A program made the translations under genes and the position numbers. The notes under the pieces are model-generated. The model was not told the DNA's origin, searched no databases, and worked only from the letters and a program-made list of their open reading frames with translations. Of a stretch of 64,000 nucleotides of DNA, positions 53,201-61,237 are shown one piece after another. The stretch comes from Sipunculus nudus (lineage: Eukaryota > Annelida > Sipuncula > Golfingiida > Sipunculidae). The DNA lies in the NCBI GenBank assembly GCA_026874595.1, contig CM049309.1, positions 75,462,723 through 75,526,722 of the forward strand. The letters run 5' to 3'. The first letter of the stretch is position 1, and each line of letters opens with the position of its first letter.

Positions 53201-55148
53201 AGCTTTTTGTTCATAAAAACGAACATTCGAAAATGCGACAAGGTTCCAGCGGCAAGCTAGTACAATAGTATATGATTAACTTTATGCCATTTTACCCAAG
53301 GAATATGGTGTTTCTTTTCGATATTCATAATTGACAACCTGGACGTATAAAGGATACTGGATTATTGCTAAGCATTATTGAAAAGGATCCGTCTGACCTG
53401 CTTTAAGGATAAGTGTTTCTTATAGATCTACGTAATTGAAGACCGGGACATATGAAAGCCACTCGAGCACAAGAGTTTAATGAATTATACCTCACCCATG
53501 CTGATGAGAGTAAACTGCTCAGTTATTTGGCATGACATCAGCATTCGGAAATACGGCGCTCTACTGTATTAGTTTGCATATTGAACTTAGCCACAAATCT
53601 CACTCATGCAGTACTTAGGATGTCTAAACAGCCATCTGCAGATTGCTGTAAAGTAAATAATCTTGTCCAAATGATGACAATACATACACTTGGGTGATTT
53701 CTATAAAGATTCACTCAAACATCTGTTGACACTATTGATCTATGTGTCTAAATTACTTAAAAACCATTAAATCATTCTTCAAATATCTAGCGGCCACATT
53801 AACATGCAAGTACACAATATTTTTATGATCACAGGACTGAACAAATGGCTCTAAATCTCCAAATTTTATAGCTGAATCATGATCATGACTTGTGTATTGG
53901 ATTTACTCACAGGTCGGCTTTTAGTAGCTGGTACACCTGGGTTTTCTCTGGGACTTTTCTTGCGGGGCTGCTAAATGTATTATAAGATCAAGTGTTTAGA
54001 TGCAATCTCTGAACATTTAATTATTAAAATTTTTAATTTATCAAAATGACTCTTCTTATGAAAAACTGTATACACACTGCAAAATTTGATATATAAATGA
54101 GTTGAACATGTAACTTCATAAAAGAGTTGAAAATGTGATCTTACAAATAGATCTACCTTCTGGAATATTTTCAAATGCAAAAGGCCGTACATACCAATTT
54201 AATAGTTCAACAGATTTGACGCTCCCATTTTCTGAGGACGAATTTTTTTTGTTAGCAAAGAAGACCAGGTCCTTTTTATTGTTGGCGACTAAATTTTGTA
54301 CTGATTATATACTCTTTTTCAAGAATTGATGCAAATTTTTGCATTTGTTTGGCACGCTGTCAAATTTCCACATATTGTGTCTCAATTAATAAAGAGCAGT
54401 GTCAGTAGAACAATGCATTTTATTTTGTGTGTGGCCTTAGGAATATTTATATAAAGACACCCACCTTTGTTGTTTCCATTGTTGGTGACACTCCTTCCAT
54501 TTCTCGTAATTTGACAGACTTTTTTCTAACACGTCCACTCCGGGAGACTTGCTGGAAGCCAGCATCTGAAAAGGATTTCATATATCAGTTTCAAGGCTAT
54601 TACATATTAATCTTACATACACTTTTAGTCTGTTTCAGCTGGGGTAGCCCATTGAATTTGGCATTATTTCCATAAACTGGCAGATCAGTTTCAGACAGCA
54701 AGACAGGAGGGATGAAGCATACGCCTGATTAACTAGGATGAAAAAAACATACCTTGAAAATGTTCAAGAAATACAATAAATCATTCTCTGGGAAAAACAA
54801 TATTTTTCACAATATTGCAACCCCACTGAAGAAGGTAGAAGTCACATGCACAAAGAACTACATTTGAAAGCATAGTAATCTTAGGTGGGAACTTACTTAA
54901 AAATGTAAGTTGTAATCTGAAATTTCCATTGTAAATTGCTTTTTAAGAATATTTGTGTTAGACTTGGGCTTGGACTTGGGTTCCAAATGACTCTAACTTG
55001 AACCTCAAGGACTTGGACTTGAGTGGCCTGGACTGGGACTTACACTAAGACTTGGATGGTGTGGACTTGACTACATCACTGTATGATTACGAACTCAGTA
55101 CTGTATCTTACCTTCAGATTTTATATTTAGTGTAGAGTCGTCTGCCAT
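41100..55148 (-). CDS. HMGXB4: HMG box-containing protein 4 (HMGXB4/HMG2L1 orthologue), 12 coding exons
   Basis: Overall span; exons are listed separately. The twelve exons sum to 1,560 nt with consistent phases: 519 residues plus stop, against about 601 in human. Order: short N-terminus, basic motif SRSGRVRKKSVKLREMEG, acidic/serine-rich middle, HMG box at about residues 278-350, and a C-terminal domain with EPIDIAAHMKLLGDSLSVIG, CVPELNGCP and the terminal LDNISYIMPGL. The C-terminus matches vertebrate HMGXB4 closely and decides the call. In vertebrates it is a nuclear HMG protein linked to NURF chromatin remodelling and to negative regulation of Wnt signalling. The start at 55,146-55,148 is the first ATG after a splice acceptor. 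Confidence 0.93.
41462..41640. repeat. MITE-like fragment
   Basis: It starts tacagtagaacttctatttt like the TA|CAGTAGA ends of the other MITEs. The right end is not clear. Confidence 0.35.
42310..42402 (-). CDS. HMGXB4: HMGXB4 coding exon 11, C-terminal domain
   Basis: The acceptor is ctgtttcag and the donor is CAAGCA|gtaagt. It encodes ENIEPIDIAAHMKLLGDSLS and VIGSNLQNQA, a close match to the vertebrate EPIDVAAHLQLLGESLSLIG. Phase 0 to 0. Confidence 0.95.
42444..42518. mobile_element. 75-bp MITE with TA target duplication
   Basis: TA|CAGTGAAACCTGT ... ACAGGTTTCACTG|TA, perfect 13-bp inverted ends. It has internal complementary accacct/gggtggt blocks, so the whole unit can fold into a hairpin. 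It lies 42 bp from HMGXB4 exon 11. Confidence 0.8.
42825..43010. repeat. Dispersed repeat shared with 5,895-6,110
   Basis: It has the same ordered blocks (ggctccc, catttagaccat, gcacaatt/gcacagtc, taattaaa) as the copy in AHI1 intron 5. Confidence 0.5.
43870..44145. repeat. Tandem repeat, about 31-bp units
   Basis: Repeated unit of the form tcctatataattcctatttt followed by ttatctcagg, about eight copies with variants, in HMGXB4 intron sequence. The tcctatattt theme also appears in the dispersed repeat at 42,825. Confidence 0.8.
44624..44707 (-). CDS. HMGXB4: HMGXB4 coding exon 10
   Basis: The acceptor is cctttcag and the donor is GAAGTG|gtatgt. It holds 28 codons, phase 0 to 0 (PPVSKTGRQMVKTPTAPEET). 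It is linker sequence comparable to the P/T-rich part before the vertebrate C-terminal domain. Confidence 0.85.
44708..46519 (-). other. HMGXB4 intron 9
   Basis: It holds a T-run/G-run junction at about 44,981-45,006 and the dispersed repeat at 45,290-45,740. No extra exon is supported. Confidence 0.4.
45290..45740. repeat. Dispersed repeat
   Basis: It contains paired blocks such as tgaccttgtagatcaaggta and gtcgacagggttcttccgtt, in the style of the other 'ccttgacct' repeats. No coding is seen. Confidence 0.35.
46520..46750 (-). CDS. HMGXB4: HMGXB4 coding exon 9, HMG box helix 3 and linker
   Basis: The acceptor is ttgctgtag and the donor is TCAGAG|gtcagt. It begins AFRRKARQYAGRLKRAAASG, helix 3 of the HMG box, then a serine-rich linker. 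It holds 77 codons, phase 0 to 0. A second in-frame donor (CCCTG|gtaagc) lies inside at 46,625-46,630. Confidence 0.9.
46751..48569 (-). other. HMGXB4 intron 8
   Basis: 47,665-47,800 resembles 24,880-25,020 in AHI1 intron 23 (attgattatactgatgattg; ggttgcattttt; aataagtc), so it is another dispersed repeat. Nothing else is recognised. Confidence 0.4.
48570..48643 (-). CDS. HMGXB4: HMGXB4 coding exon 8, HMG box helix 2
   Basis: The acceptor is cttgtgcag and the donor is AAGTTG|gtgagt. It encodes SDFAQISKRLGEIWQTIPEK, helix 2 of the HMG box, including the usual Trp. Phase 1 in, phase 0 out. Confidence 0.93.
48678..49060. repeat. Tandem repeat, about 105-bp units, four copies
   Basis: Each unit holds gtatacaaaagtacattata, caaactgtcaagatctgtta and gaccaat.gatgctgatata. 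The copies decay towards the right. It sits in the intron between HMG-box exons 7 and 8. Confidence 0.85.
49424..49511 (-). CDS. HMGXB4: HMGXB4 coding exon 7, HMG box first half
   Basis: The acceptor is ttttgcag and the donor is TCAATAC|gtgaga. It encodes RRPTAYTMFCREYREKVFAE, helix 1 of the HMG box (vertebrate MSAYQVFCKEYR). Phase 0 in, phase 1 out. Confidence 0.93.
49975..50865. repeat. Ancient segment duplicated across HMGXB4 introns 5 and 6
   Basis: 49,975-50,185 and 50,680-50,865 share ordered blocks (gcatgttccatgt, actaacagc, atccatcac, agaaatc.ac, gaatag...tggcttta). The two copies flank coding exon 6. Confidence 0.55.
50481..50620 (-). CDS. HMGXB4: HMGXB4 coding exon 6
   Basis: The acceptor is tacacag and the donor is AAGTCT|gtaagt. 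It encodes GEDSLSPPVYSNAQEMALKV, then a basic stretch (SSEKKAARIKKTKGQQ), probably nuclear localisation. Phase 1 in, phase 0 out. Confidence 0.87.
50874..51024 (-). CDS. HMGXB4: HMGXB4 coding exon 5
   Basis: The acceptor is taattacag and the donor is CTGCAAG|gtgaga. It encodes MSSMDDLDEMVEVEEADSDH, a four-histidine run, and PGPSSSSSGGDLLQ. The vertebrate protein has a similar SDSSSGGELEAGE stretch. The ATG at the exon start is internal, not the start codon. Phase 0 in, phase 1 out. Confidence 0.87.
51060..51465. repeat. Dispersed repeat shared with 55,590-55,900
   Basis: Shared ordered blocks include gaccagtatat, gatata.aggcc, cacaaagcct-like, and catcaattataatca. Both copies are in the same orientation. 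Confidence 0.5.
52440..52772 (-). CDS. HMGXB4: HMGXB4 coding exon 4
   Basis: The acceptor is gttcctcag and the donor is TACTCA|gtaaga. It holds 111 codons, phase 0 to 0. The sequence is low-complexity with LKIKLCISGKG, matching the LKMKLILSPKEKG segment of the vertebrate protein, and ends in an acidic SSEEDMMSDSEYS cluster that looks like a casein kinase 2 target. Confidence 0.88.
52952..53158. mobile_element. MITE, 207 bp, TA-flanked
   Basis: TA|CAGGGGCAGATCCATGATTT at the left; ctggatttgcttctg|TA at the right. Inverted ends of about 14 bp with mismatches. The interior is purine-rich (gggtccaacc; ctggacccccc). It lies directly beside the next MITE. Confidence 0.65.
53164..53566. mobile_element. 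MITE, 403 bp, Tc1/mariner (pogo-like)
   Basis: TA|CAGTAGAGTGCCGTTTTTC at the left and GAAATACGGCGCTCTACTG|TA at the right, about 20-bp inverted ends with TA target duplication. It is a better-preserved copy of the family at 21,840. Confidence 0.85.
53911..53970 (-). CDS. HMGXB4: HMGXB4 coding exon 3
   Basis: The acceptor is catttag and the donor is CGACCT|gtgagt. It holds 20 codons, phase 0 to 0, basic and proline-rich (QPRKKSPRENPGVPATKSRP). Confidence 0.82.
54465..54565 (-). CDS. HMGXB4: HMGXB4 coding exon 2
   Basis: The acceptor is ccttttcag and the donor is ACAAAG|gtgggt. It encodes DAGFQQVSRSGRVRKKSVKL and REMEGVSPTMETTK. The R.GR.RKKS block corresponds to the conserved N-terminal basic motif of HMGXB4 (GRSQREKKRS). 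Phase 1 in, phase 0 out. Confidence 0.88.
54957..55078. repeat. Degenerate 'gacttgg' simple repeat
   Basis: Repeated gacttgg/gacttga hexamer-like units in HMGXB4 intron 1. Confidence 0.7.
55112..55148 (-). CDS. HMGXB4: HMGXB4 coding exon 1
   Basis: The ATG is at 55,148-55,146 and encodes MADDSTLNIKSE. The donor is GAAG|gtaaga. A good acceptor (cttttcag) lies upstream at about 55,169, so about 20 nt of 5' UTR sit in this exon and at least one non-coding exon lies further upstream. Confidence 0.8.
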
Positions 55149-56052
55149 GAATACAGCCTGTGATGTCTCTGAAAAGTAAATGTTTAATTTTAGAATATCA
55201 TCTGTTAGCAAAAGTTCTTACAATCAAAGAGCAGTTTCCAGGTTAAAATATTTATAACAATTTATATATGACCACTTATGTTGTCTGGGCACAGATACAA
55301 GCACAGACATACACAGATTATGTAGGGTTAACACATTCTCAATGACTCTTATCAAATAATAGCTACATTAACACTTACAACCTACAGTAGAATCTCAAAT
55401 ATCTGAATAGTTTGGGGGCCATAACATTTGAGGTTACAGATATGCGAGGTACACAGTTTTTTCAACAGGAATAGGGGTATTCGACAAGCGACTACATGTA
55501 TCTGCCATATCACACAGGCACTGGTATAGTAAGGCATGGAATGATCCTGACATGACAATTCAGTTGACTTTTACCGACCGATAATCAGAAATATTCAAAT
55601 TTTAACCATATAAAGACCAGTATATTGTCTCAGCTGATATACAGGCCCACATGTTTGCTAATATTGGTAATAATCTATAACGTATATGTGTGTGCACTCA
55701 CAGTAACCTTAGGAATGACGTAATAAGTAAACAAAGACTTTATCCAGAGATTGCTCACATGAATTAAATGAACCATATAGTTCCTCTTCACAAAGCCTAT
55801 GTTATTTGCAAAACTTTGTAATCGATTATTTCACTGCCAGATCCATCATCAGATCATTTTGCACTAACCAACAGATCATCAATTATAATCATTGGCCCAA
55901 CACTATAAAATATGTTGTGAAATTACTTAAGAAAATCTTTTTTGTGACTTCTGCTAATAAGTAGTCAGTTTTGGTCAGTTCCGGTAATATGTACTCAGTT
56001 TCAATCAGTGCATGTAAAAAGTCGAGCCCCCACTTTGCCAAGTTTCAGGTAA

Positions 56053-56505
56053 CAGGGCTTGACATTAACTTTTATACTTAAAAGTACTTGCCCAATAGGT
56101 CAAGCAACAAATATCTTTTACTTGCCCTACATGAATAGTTACTTGTCCAACAAAAATCAGAAATTGTGGCCACAACCCCAAAAATGGGAACCACATGATT
56201 ATTTTGCAATAATGTACATGTTCAAATGTTTGTTAGTTAATAATATTTCTCTTTAGCATTTGCACAGATAAACATGCAGGTTATTTATGATAGAGGTATT
56301 CCAACATGATTTCTCTTCCACGGAAAAAGAAAATGGCCGACTTAAGATCAGTTAAGATTCAGTTAGAATAAAGATTGTTGCACCAACTTACCCAGTCACT
56401 GAGTCTGGCAAGTAGGAGGCTACTAGGAGCCCACTTTTGGTTGCCCTACCACCATTTCATGGAACTTTGACTTGCCCTGGGCAAGCTGTTAACCCTTAAT
56501 TTGGA
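56053..56505. mobile_element. Copy of the CAGGGCTTGACATTAAC family
   Basis: The left end is CAGGGCTTGACATTAAC. The right end is eroded (gctgttaaccctta). The interior matches 2,300-2,708 in order (ctttagcatttgcacagata; gcaagtagg; cttgccctgggcaag). Confidence 0.6.
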
Positions 56506-56659
56506 GCCATTATAGAACGCGGGCTTCGCTCCTATTGAGGAACATGAAAATATAAATAAAACTGTCTCCTCTCATTCCCTATTTTAACTCCTACTTTTCC
56601 CTGTAGATGTCCCTACACCCATATCATTAACTCTGCTAACATAAACATCTACTAAACAT

Positions 56660-56745
56660 CAGAAGTCACCTGAATCGGGAAAAGAACCTACGATCTCCAG
56701 ACCAGACACCCTACATGCTACTAAGTGAGCTGTGAAGATGAGATA
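56660..56745 (-). repeat. tRNA-derived SINE head (candidate)
   Basis: Read on the minus strand it has an A-box-like cagctcacttagtagcatg, then about 35 nt, then a B-box-like ggttcttttcccgat. The spacing fits a tRNA-derived Pol III promoter. It does not fold into a full tRNA by eye. Confidence 0.4.
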
Positions 56746-56941
56746 CCATTAGGAGCTAGTTTTGTTCATTTATATCTGCAATTGAAGCGCCATCTATCGT
56801 GAAAATAGGGAACCATTTACTATTTGAACAGGAGAATTAAGCTTAAAATGGGGGCTCCGCCCCCTCACCCCCATTCAGACGGGGAACCCAGGTTCCCGGC
56901 CCGGACCTTGTCTTGGTGCAAGGCTGAGAATTACACACCTG

Positions 56942-58186
56942 GGGGGTGTTTCAATAAACTGACTTAAGCCCGAAAATGACCGATTTTGACTTAAGCCACC
57001 CAGCTGAAGAGTTAAGCCCGATTCAATAAAAATACCAAAAATGACTTAAGTCCGTTTTGGGGCTTAAGCCCCAAGCCTGACAGGTAGCAGGCTTAAGTCC
57101 AGAAATCATGGCCACATGACACACTGTTTTGAGGCATATCGGGCGCAAAATTCAACTTGATTGGCGCATTTTCGGGAGCCACAGCAAGCCTATCGGCAGC
57201 ATATTGGCATATGTGTTGACAGGGAGGTGACTGCATGTCTCTGGTTTCCCAGAAGGGTCATTCTGATGCTCGCTGTGCAACTGACCACGGTATTCATCCC
57301 CTTGATGCGGGGCCGGGCGGGCGAGGTACAACATAGATCTTAAAGAGGTAATCAGCACTTCAAAACAGTTGCAAATGTCTACTAAATTATTGAAACTGAC
57401 ATGTTAGGTGTTTGTTCAGAGGCAGGTTGCTAAATAAAATGTGTGGCGTCCTTGACATTCGTGTGAGAACCTGAACGAAACAGTTTTTTCCTGATCTGCC
57501 TGAGCTGTCATTCCTATACAGCATTTGTATAGCTACATAATGATCGATATACAGATGATTTATATCTGACAAAGAAACTGATTATAATAAATATTTCACT
57601 GTACTAATATCTTTGATCTGTCTAACCATCCTGACTGTTATATGATATAAAATATAACAATAAAGTAAAATTAATCAAGCTCATCACAAGTGGAGAAACA
57701 GTGTTTAACACGGTTTTGTCTTTTGATTTTTTTGTTAACTACATGCATTGTCTCTGTCACAAACTATTAATTTATATGAATTAAAATAAAATTAAAGGCT
57801 TTCATTTAAATGAATATCTAGAATCAATGACTTAAACATTTAACATCATGCTTCATTGAACAAGGGCGTCAATATAGGGGTGGTGAGGATGGTGGGGGGG
57901 GGGCGGGGGAGGGGGGGGGGGGGTATATATATCACAATGCTGACTGGGTATATCCTTCCACTTTTTGGCAAGGGATCGAGCATGATCAATTATGTAATCA
58001 TTCCCCCCCCCCCCCAATATTCAGAGAATAATATTCATATATTGCAAAGGAAATTTATAAAAAAAATAGATTTATAGATTTTGGTTCCATTTATGAGTTT
58101 ACAATGAAATATTATATCTAAACCCGGCTTAGAACGATCTTATACCGGAAACATAATACCTTATTTTCTGAAACCTTATATTTAAT

Positions 58187-58263
<77 letters not shown>

Positions 58264-58777
58264 AATATATCACATGTGTGTGTGTGTGTGATGGTGCATG
58301 TGTGCAAGTCATCCCCCCCCCCCCCCACCTTGGAAGAAAATTGACGCCAATGTCATTGAAAGTTGTACTCGTGAGCTAATACAACTTCTACAAGTAATTG
58401 TATAAAACTAAAAGGAATTATATCTAGGCTACGTTGTTGTACAAGTTTCCATGACATGTCACTTGAAACAATTAGTCAGACAAATATTACTTAGCCTAAT
58501 TTTTCTAATGCACACTCATTGAGGTTAAAATCCTATATCCACATAAAAGAAGTGACACTATCTGTTAATGTGTTGTTCCCTTAAACTTAATTGGCCCCTG
58601 TCCCACGTTCTGCCGGCCGTTAGTTGGCGCTGAAAAGGGGATTTCCAGGCTTAAGTCGGGCTTTGTTAAACCAGCGTTATTGAATCGGACTTAACTCTCG
58701 GACTTAGGCAAGTCAGTTTTCGGGCTTTAGTCCCGGGCTTGGACTTAAGTCAGTGAAAATGTTATTGAAACACCCCC
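56942..58777. mobile_element. 1.8-kb DNA element with GGGGGTGTTTCAATAA inverted ends
   Basis: The left end GGGGGTGTTTCAATAA mirrors the right end TTATTGAAACACCCCC. Sub-terminal ACTTAAG(T/C)C motifs are repeated many times at both ends. No full transposase is seen; a short minus-strand open stretch at 57,152-57,358 may be a remnant. No clear target duplication. The interior holds G/C runs and a TA microsatellite. Confidence 0.65.
58188..58262. repeat. (TA)n microsatellite, with (TG)n after it
   Basis: About 70 bp of alternating TA, then a short TG run at 58,274-58,290. A second (TA)n lies at about 60,859-60,897. Confidence 0.95.
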
Positions 58778-58929
58778 TAGGTGACCCGGGCTTCATACTC
58801 GTTTCAGTTATGAACCCATAACAACTGATCACTGTTACTGTACATGTATCTAAATAAAATGTTAGGAGAACAGATGACGGCAAAATATGACATTTAAATC
58901 AGCTGAGACATGAAACAGAAAAGTGCGTT

Positions 58930-59090
58930 CATACCGTGATATCACTAATCTTCTGATTAGTAATATATTTGCAAATATTGCTTGGACTCAAAATAAAGTA
59001 ACCGGCTAAGCTCTCTGGCCGATGCACCGGACCGGAAGTTATTTAGTGTGATGTAACGGGAGATATCGTCTCCGGAGAAGTTTGTCATCA
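58930..59090 (-). promoter_or_regulatory. HMGXB4: Possible HMGXB4 promoter and non-coding first exon
   Basis: A small CpG-containing patch with CCGGACCGGAAGTTATTT; on the minus strand this is an ETS-type ACTTCCGG, common at animal housekeeping promoters. A possible donor ATCACG|gtatga lies at 58,935. There is no transcript evidence. The 1.8-kb element would then be inside the 5' UTR intron. Confidence 0.3.
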
Positions 59091-59124
59091 TCCCTTATTT
59101 AGGCAAAAAAAAAAAAAAAAAAAA

Positions 59125-60090
59125 AGGCAGGTCTTATTTCCACTACCCGGGAGTGGAAACAAGGAATGATTATTTCCAGTTCCCCTGAAGTGGTATTAAG
59201 GGATGCTTATTTTCACTCCTCCTTATGATAAAGGCTGGTGTAATCTGAGCATATATATAAATATATTACATGAAATGCATTTCAAAGTTAAAATTATAGT
59301 ACTATAGTGAACATAAGTTTAAAAAACTAAGATTTGCCAGAGTAAAACCTTGTAGTTAAATTACATTCATATTTGGGACCAAAATTTTAAAGGCAAATTA
59401 CTGTATATTTTTCTGCAAATAGTTAAAATTTACCATTTAGTTTAGTTTAATACATTTATAGATCATAGTTTGCATTGAGCATGAGAACAAGTGCCTGAGG
59501 TAGCTCAAATAGGGGAGGCAAATGTTATGACAACACTTAATTCCTGGCTCAATCTTTATCAGTAGGTGGTAACTGGTAAGCACCTCATCAGAAGGGCTAG
59601 TCTAGATCGAGTCTGTCTCCACAAGCCAGGACTAGTACTGGCTCAGTGCACAGGTAAAGTATAGTAGACAGTCGCACTGGACCAGCACCCACCATGGTTG
59701 GTTATTTCATGTTTATCCCGCCACTGATTTTGTCCAGAACAATTCGAATGACATGACTGAAGTGCCAAAAAGGTGAACTTTGTCTAAGAAAAACTAGAAC
59801 TACAAGAAAACATAGGATGCATTTAAGAGTCATAATATAAGACTGTTGTCACCAATTTGGATATTAAATGTAAGGCAAATAACCATCTTATATTATATTC
59901 ACCCCATTCAATCCTATATAGAGCTGATGTAAATGACTATCAAAACGTAAAACCTACTTGAACATTTAACTTTCATATTATAATTCAGATGTGGAAATAA
60001 GCATTCTTTATTTCAACTCCCAGGGGGAGTGGAAATAAGCATTCATTATTTCCACTCCCCGGGGATGTGGAAATAAGCACTTCCAAAAAA
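59125..60090. repeat. Region bounded by palindromes of TATTTCCACTCCC
   Basis: At 59,135-59,215 and 59,990-60,085 lie palindromic units such as ttatttccactccc facing gggagtggaaataagc. The sequence between them is AT-rich without coding potential. It could be a foldback element with palindromic ends. Confidence 0.5.
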
Positions 60091-60852
60091 ATAAAATAAA
60101 ATAAAATAAAAGGTATGGTACTCAGGCATCGCCCGCCTCAATTTGAAACCCCCGCATCAAAACGTTTTATTTTGATTTTCAATAGAAACTTACCAATTTT
60201 GAACATCAGCCACTCGAACATTTCTTTCGAGAAGATAAAATAATACAATTTTGATAAGATTTCCTTTTTTATACAGTGCTTTCACTTGTTTAGCAAAATA
60301 AATCTGTTATTATCATGCTTTACCCATAAAATTTGACATTTTTATCAAAACATACAAAAAAATCAAAATAAAAAAATCGCCCGCCCTCATCAATTTCTGA
60401 AAAAAAAGTGCCTAAGAACCAAACCTTATTTTCTTTGGCCTTAAGGGAAATCATTTGTTGGGAACGTGCCTAAATGTCATCCTATTAATCATATTTAGGC
60501 ATAACACGTATATAATTCTGATATTTAATAATAATCATCATCATCATTATAAAATTATAACAATCATCGAATTTCGCTCCTCCTGCGTTCCCGCTTAATC
60601 GCGAAAGGGTGGTTGATATTTACATTAAAATAAGAATATTATCACAAACAGCATCATCACAATATCTGAAAAAAATATTTGAGAAAACTAATTGTAACCT
60701 TAAAGCTTAATTTTTCTTGCCCCAAGAATCATAGTCATACGTACATTCTCCAAATCCATTCCATGGAAATATTACCATGCAGTAATAACTTTTTGATACA
60801 GACGTTTTTCCAAACAGACAAAATAAATCGTTCTTGATATAAATAAACTTTA

Positions 60853-60899
<47 letters not shown>

Positions 60900-61237
60900 T
60901 ATTAATTATTGAAATATCTTTCAGTAATTCAAAGTTTTAGATAGGTTTAAACCATGCCTTACATATATTATTCTCATAGCATCAAATTTCTGTTCTTTTT
61001 TACATATTGTTCGAATACCCGCCGGGAATTAAATCCAACCAGCTCCGTTTAACCTCCATTAAATACATAAGTGTTGGTCCAGCGGGGACAAAACTCCAGG
61101 GCAAGATGCAAAGTATGTCCTAAGGGAGTTATTTCCGTAATTCCTAAATAAATCGAGAGATATGTCAAATTATTTTTCGAAATAACTATTGCAGCACCAT
61201 CTGAGTCCGTAACTACGATCGTTTAAAAAGACAGACA
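60090..61237. other. Non-coding AT-rich spacer
   Basis: Apart from a short aaaataaaat repeat at about 60,090, a TA microsatellite at 60,859-60,897 and poly-A-like tracts, I see nothing recognisable here. Confidence 0.6.

Noticed and set aside
58118-58312. Open frame over the TA microsatellite
   Set aside because: The translation is only Ile/Tyr from the (TA)n tract.
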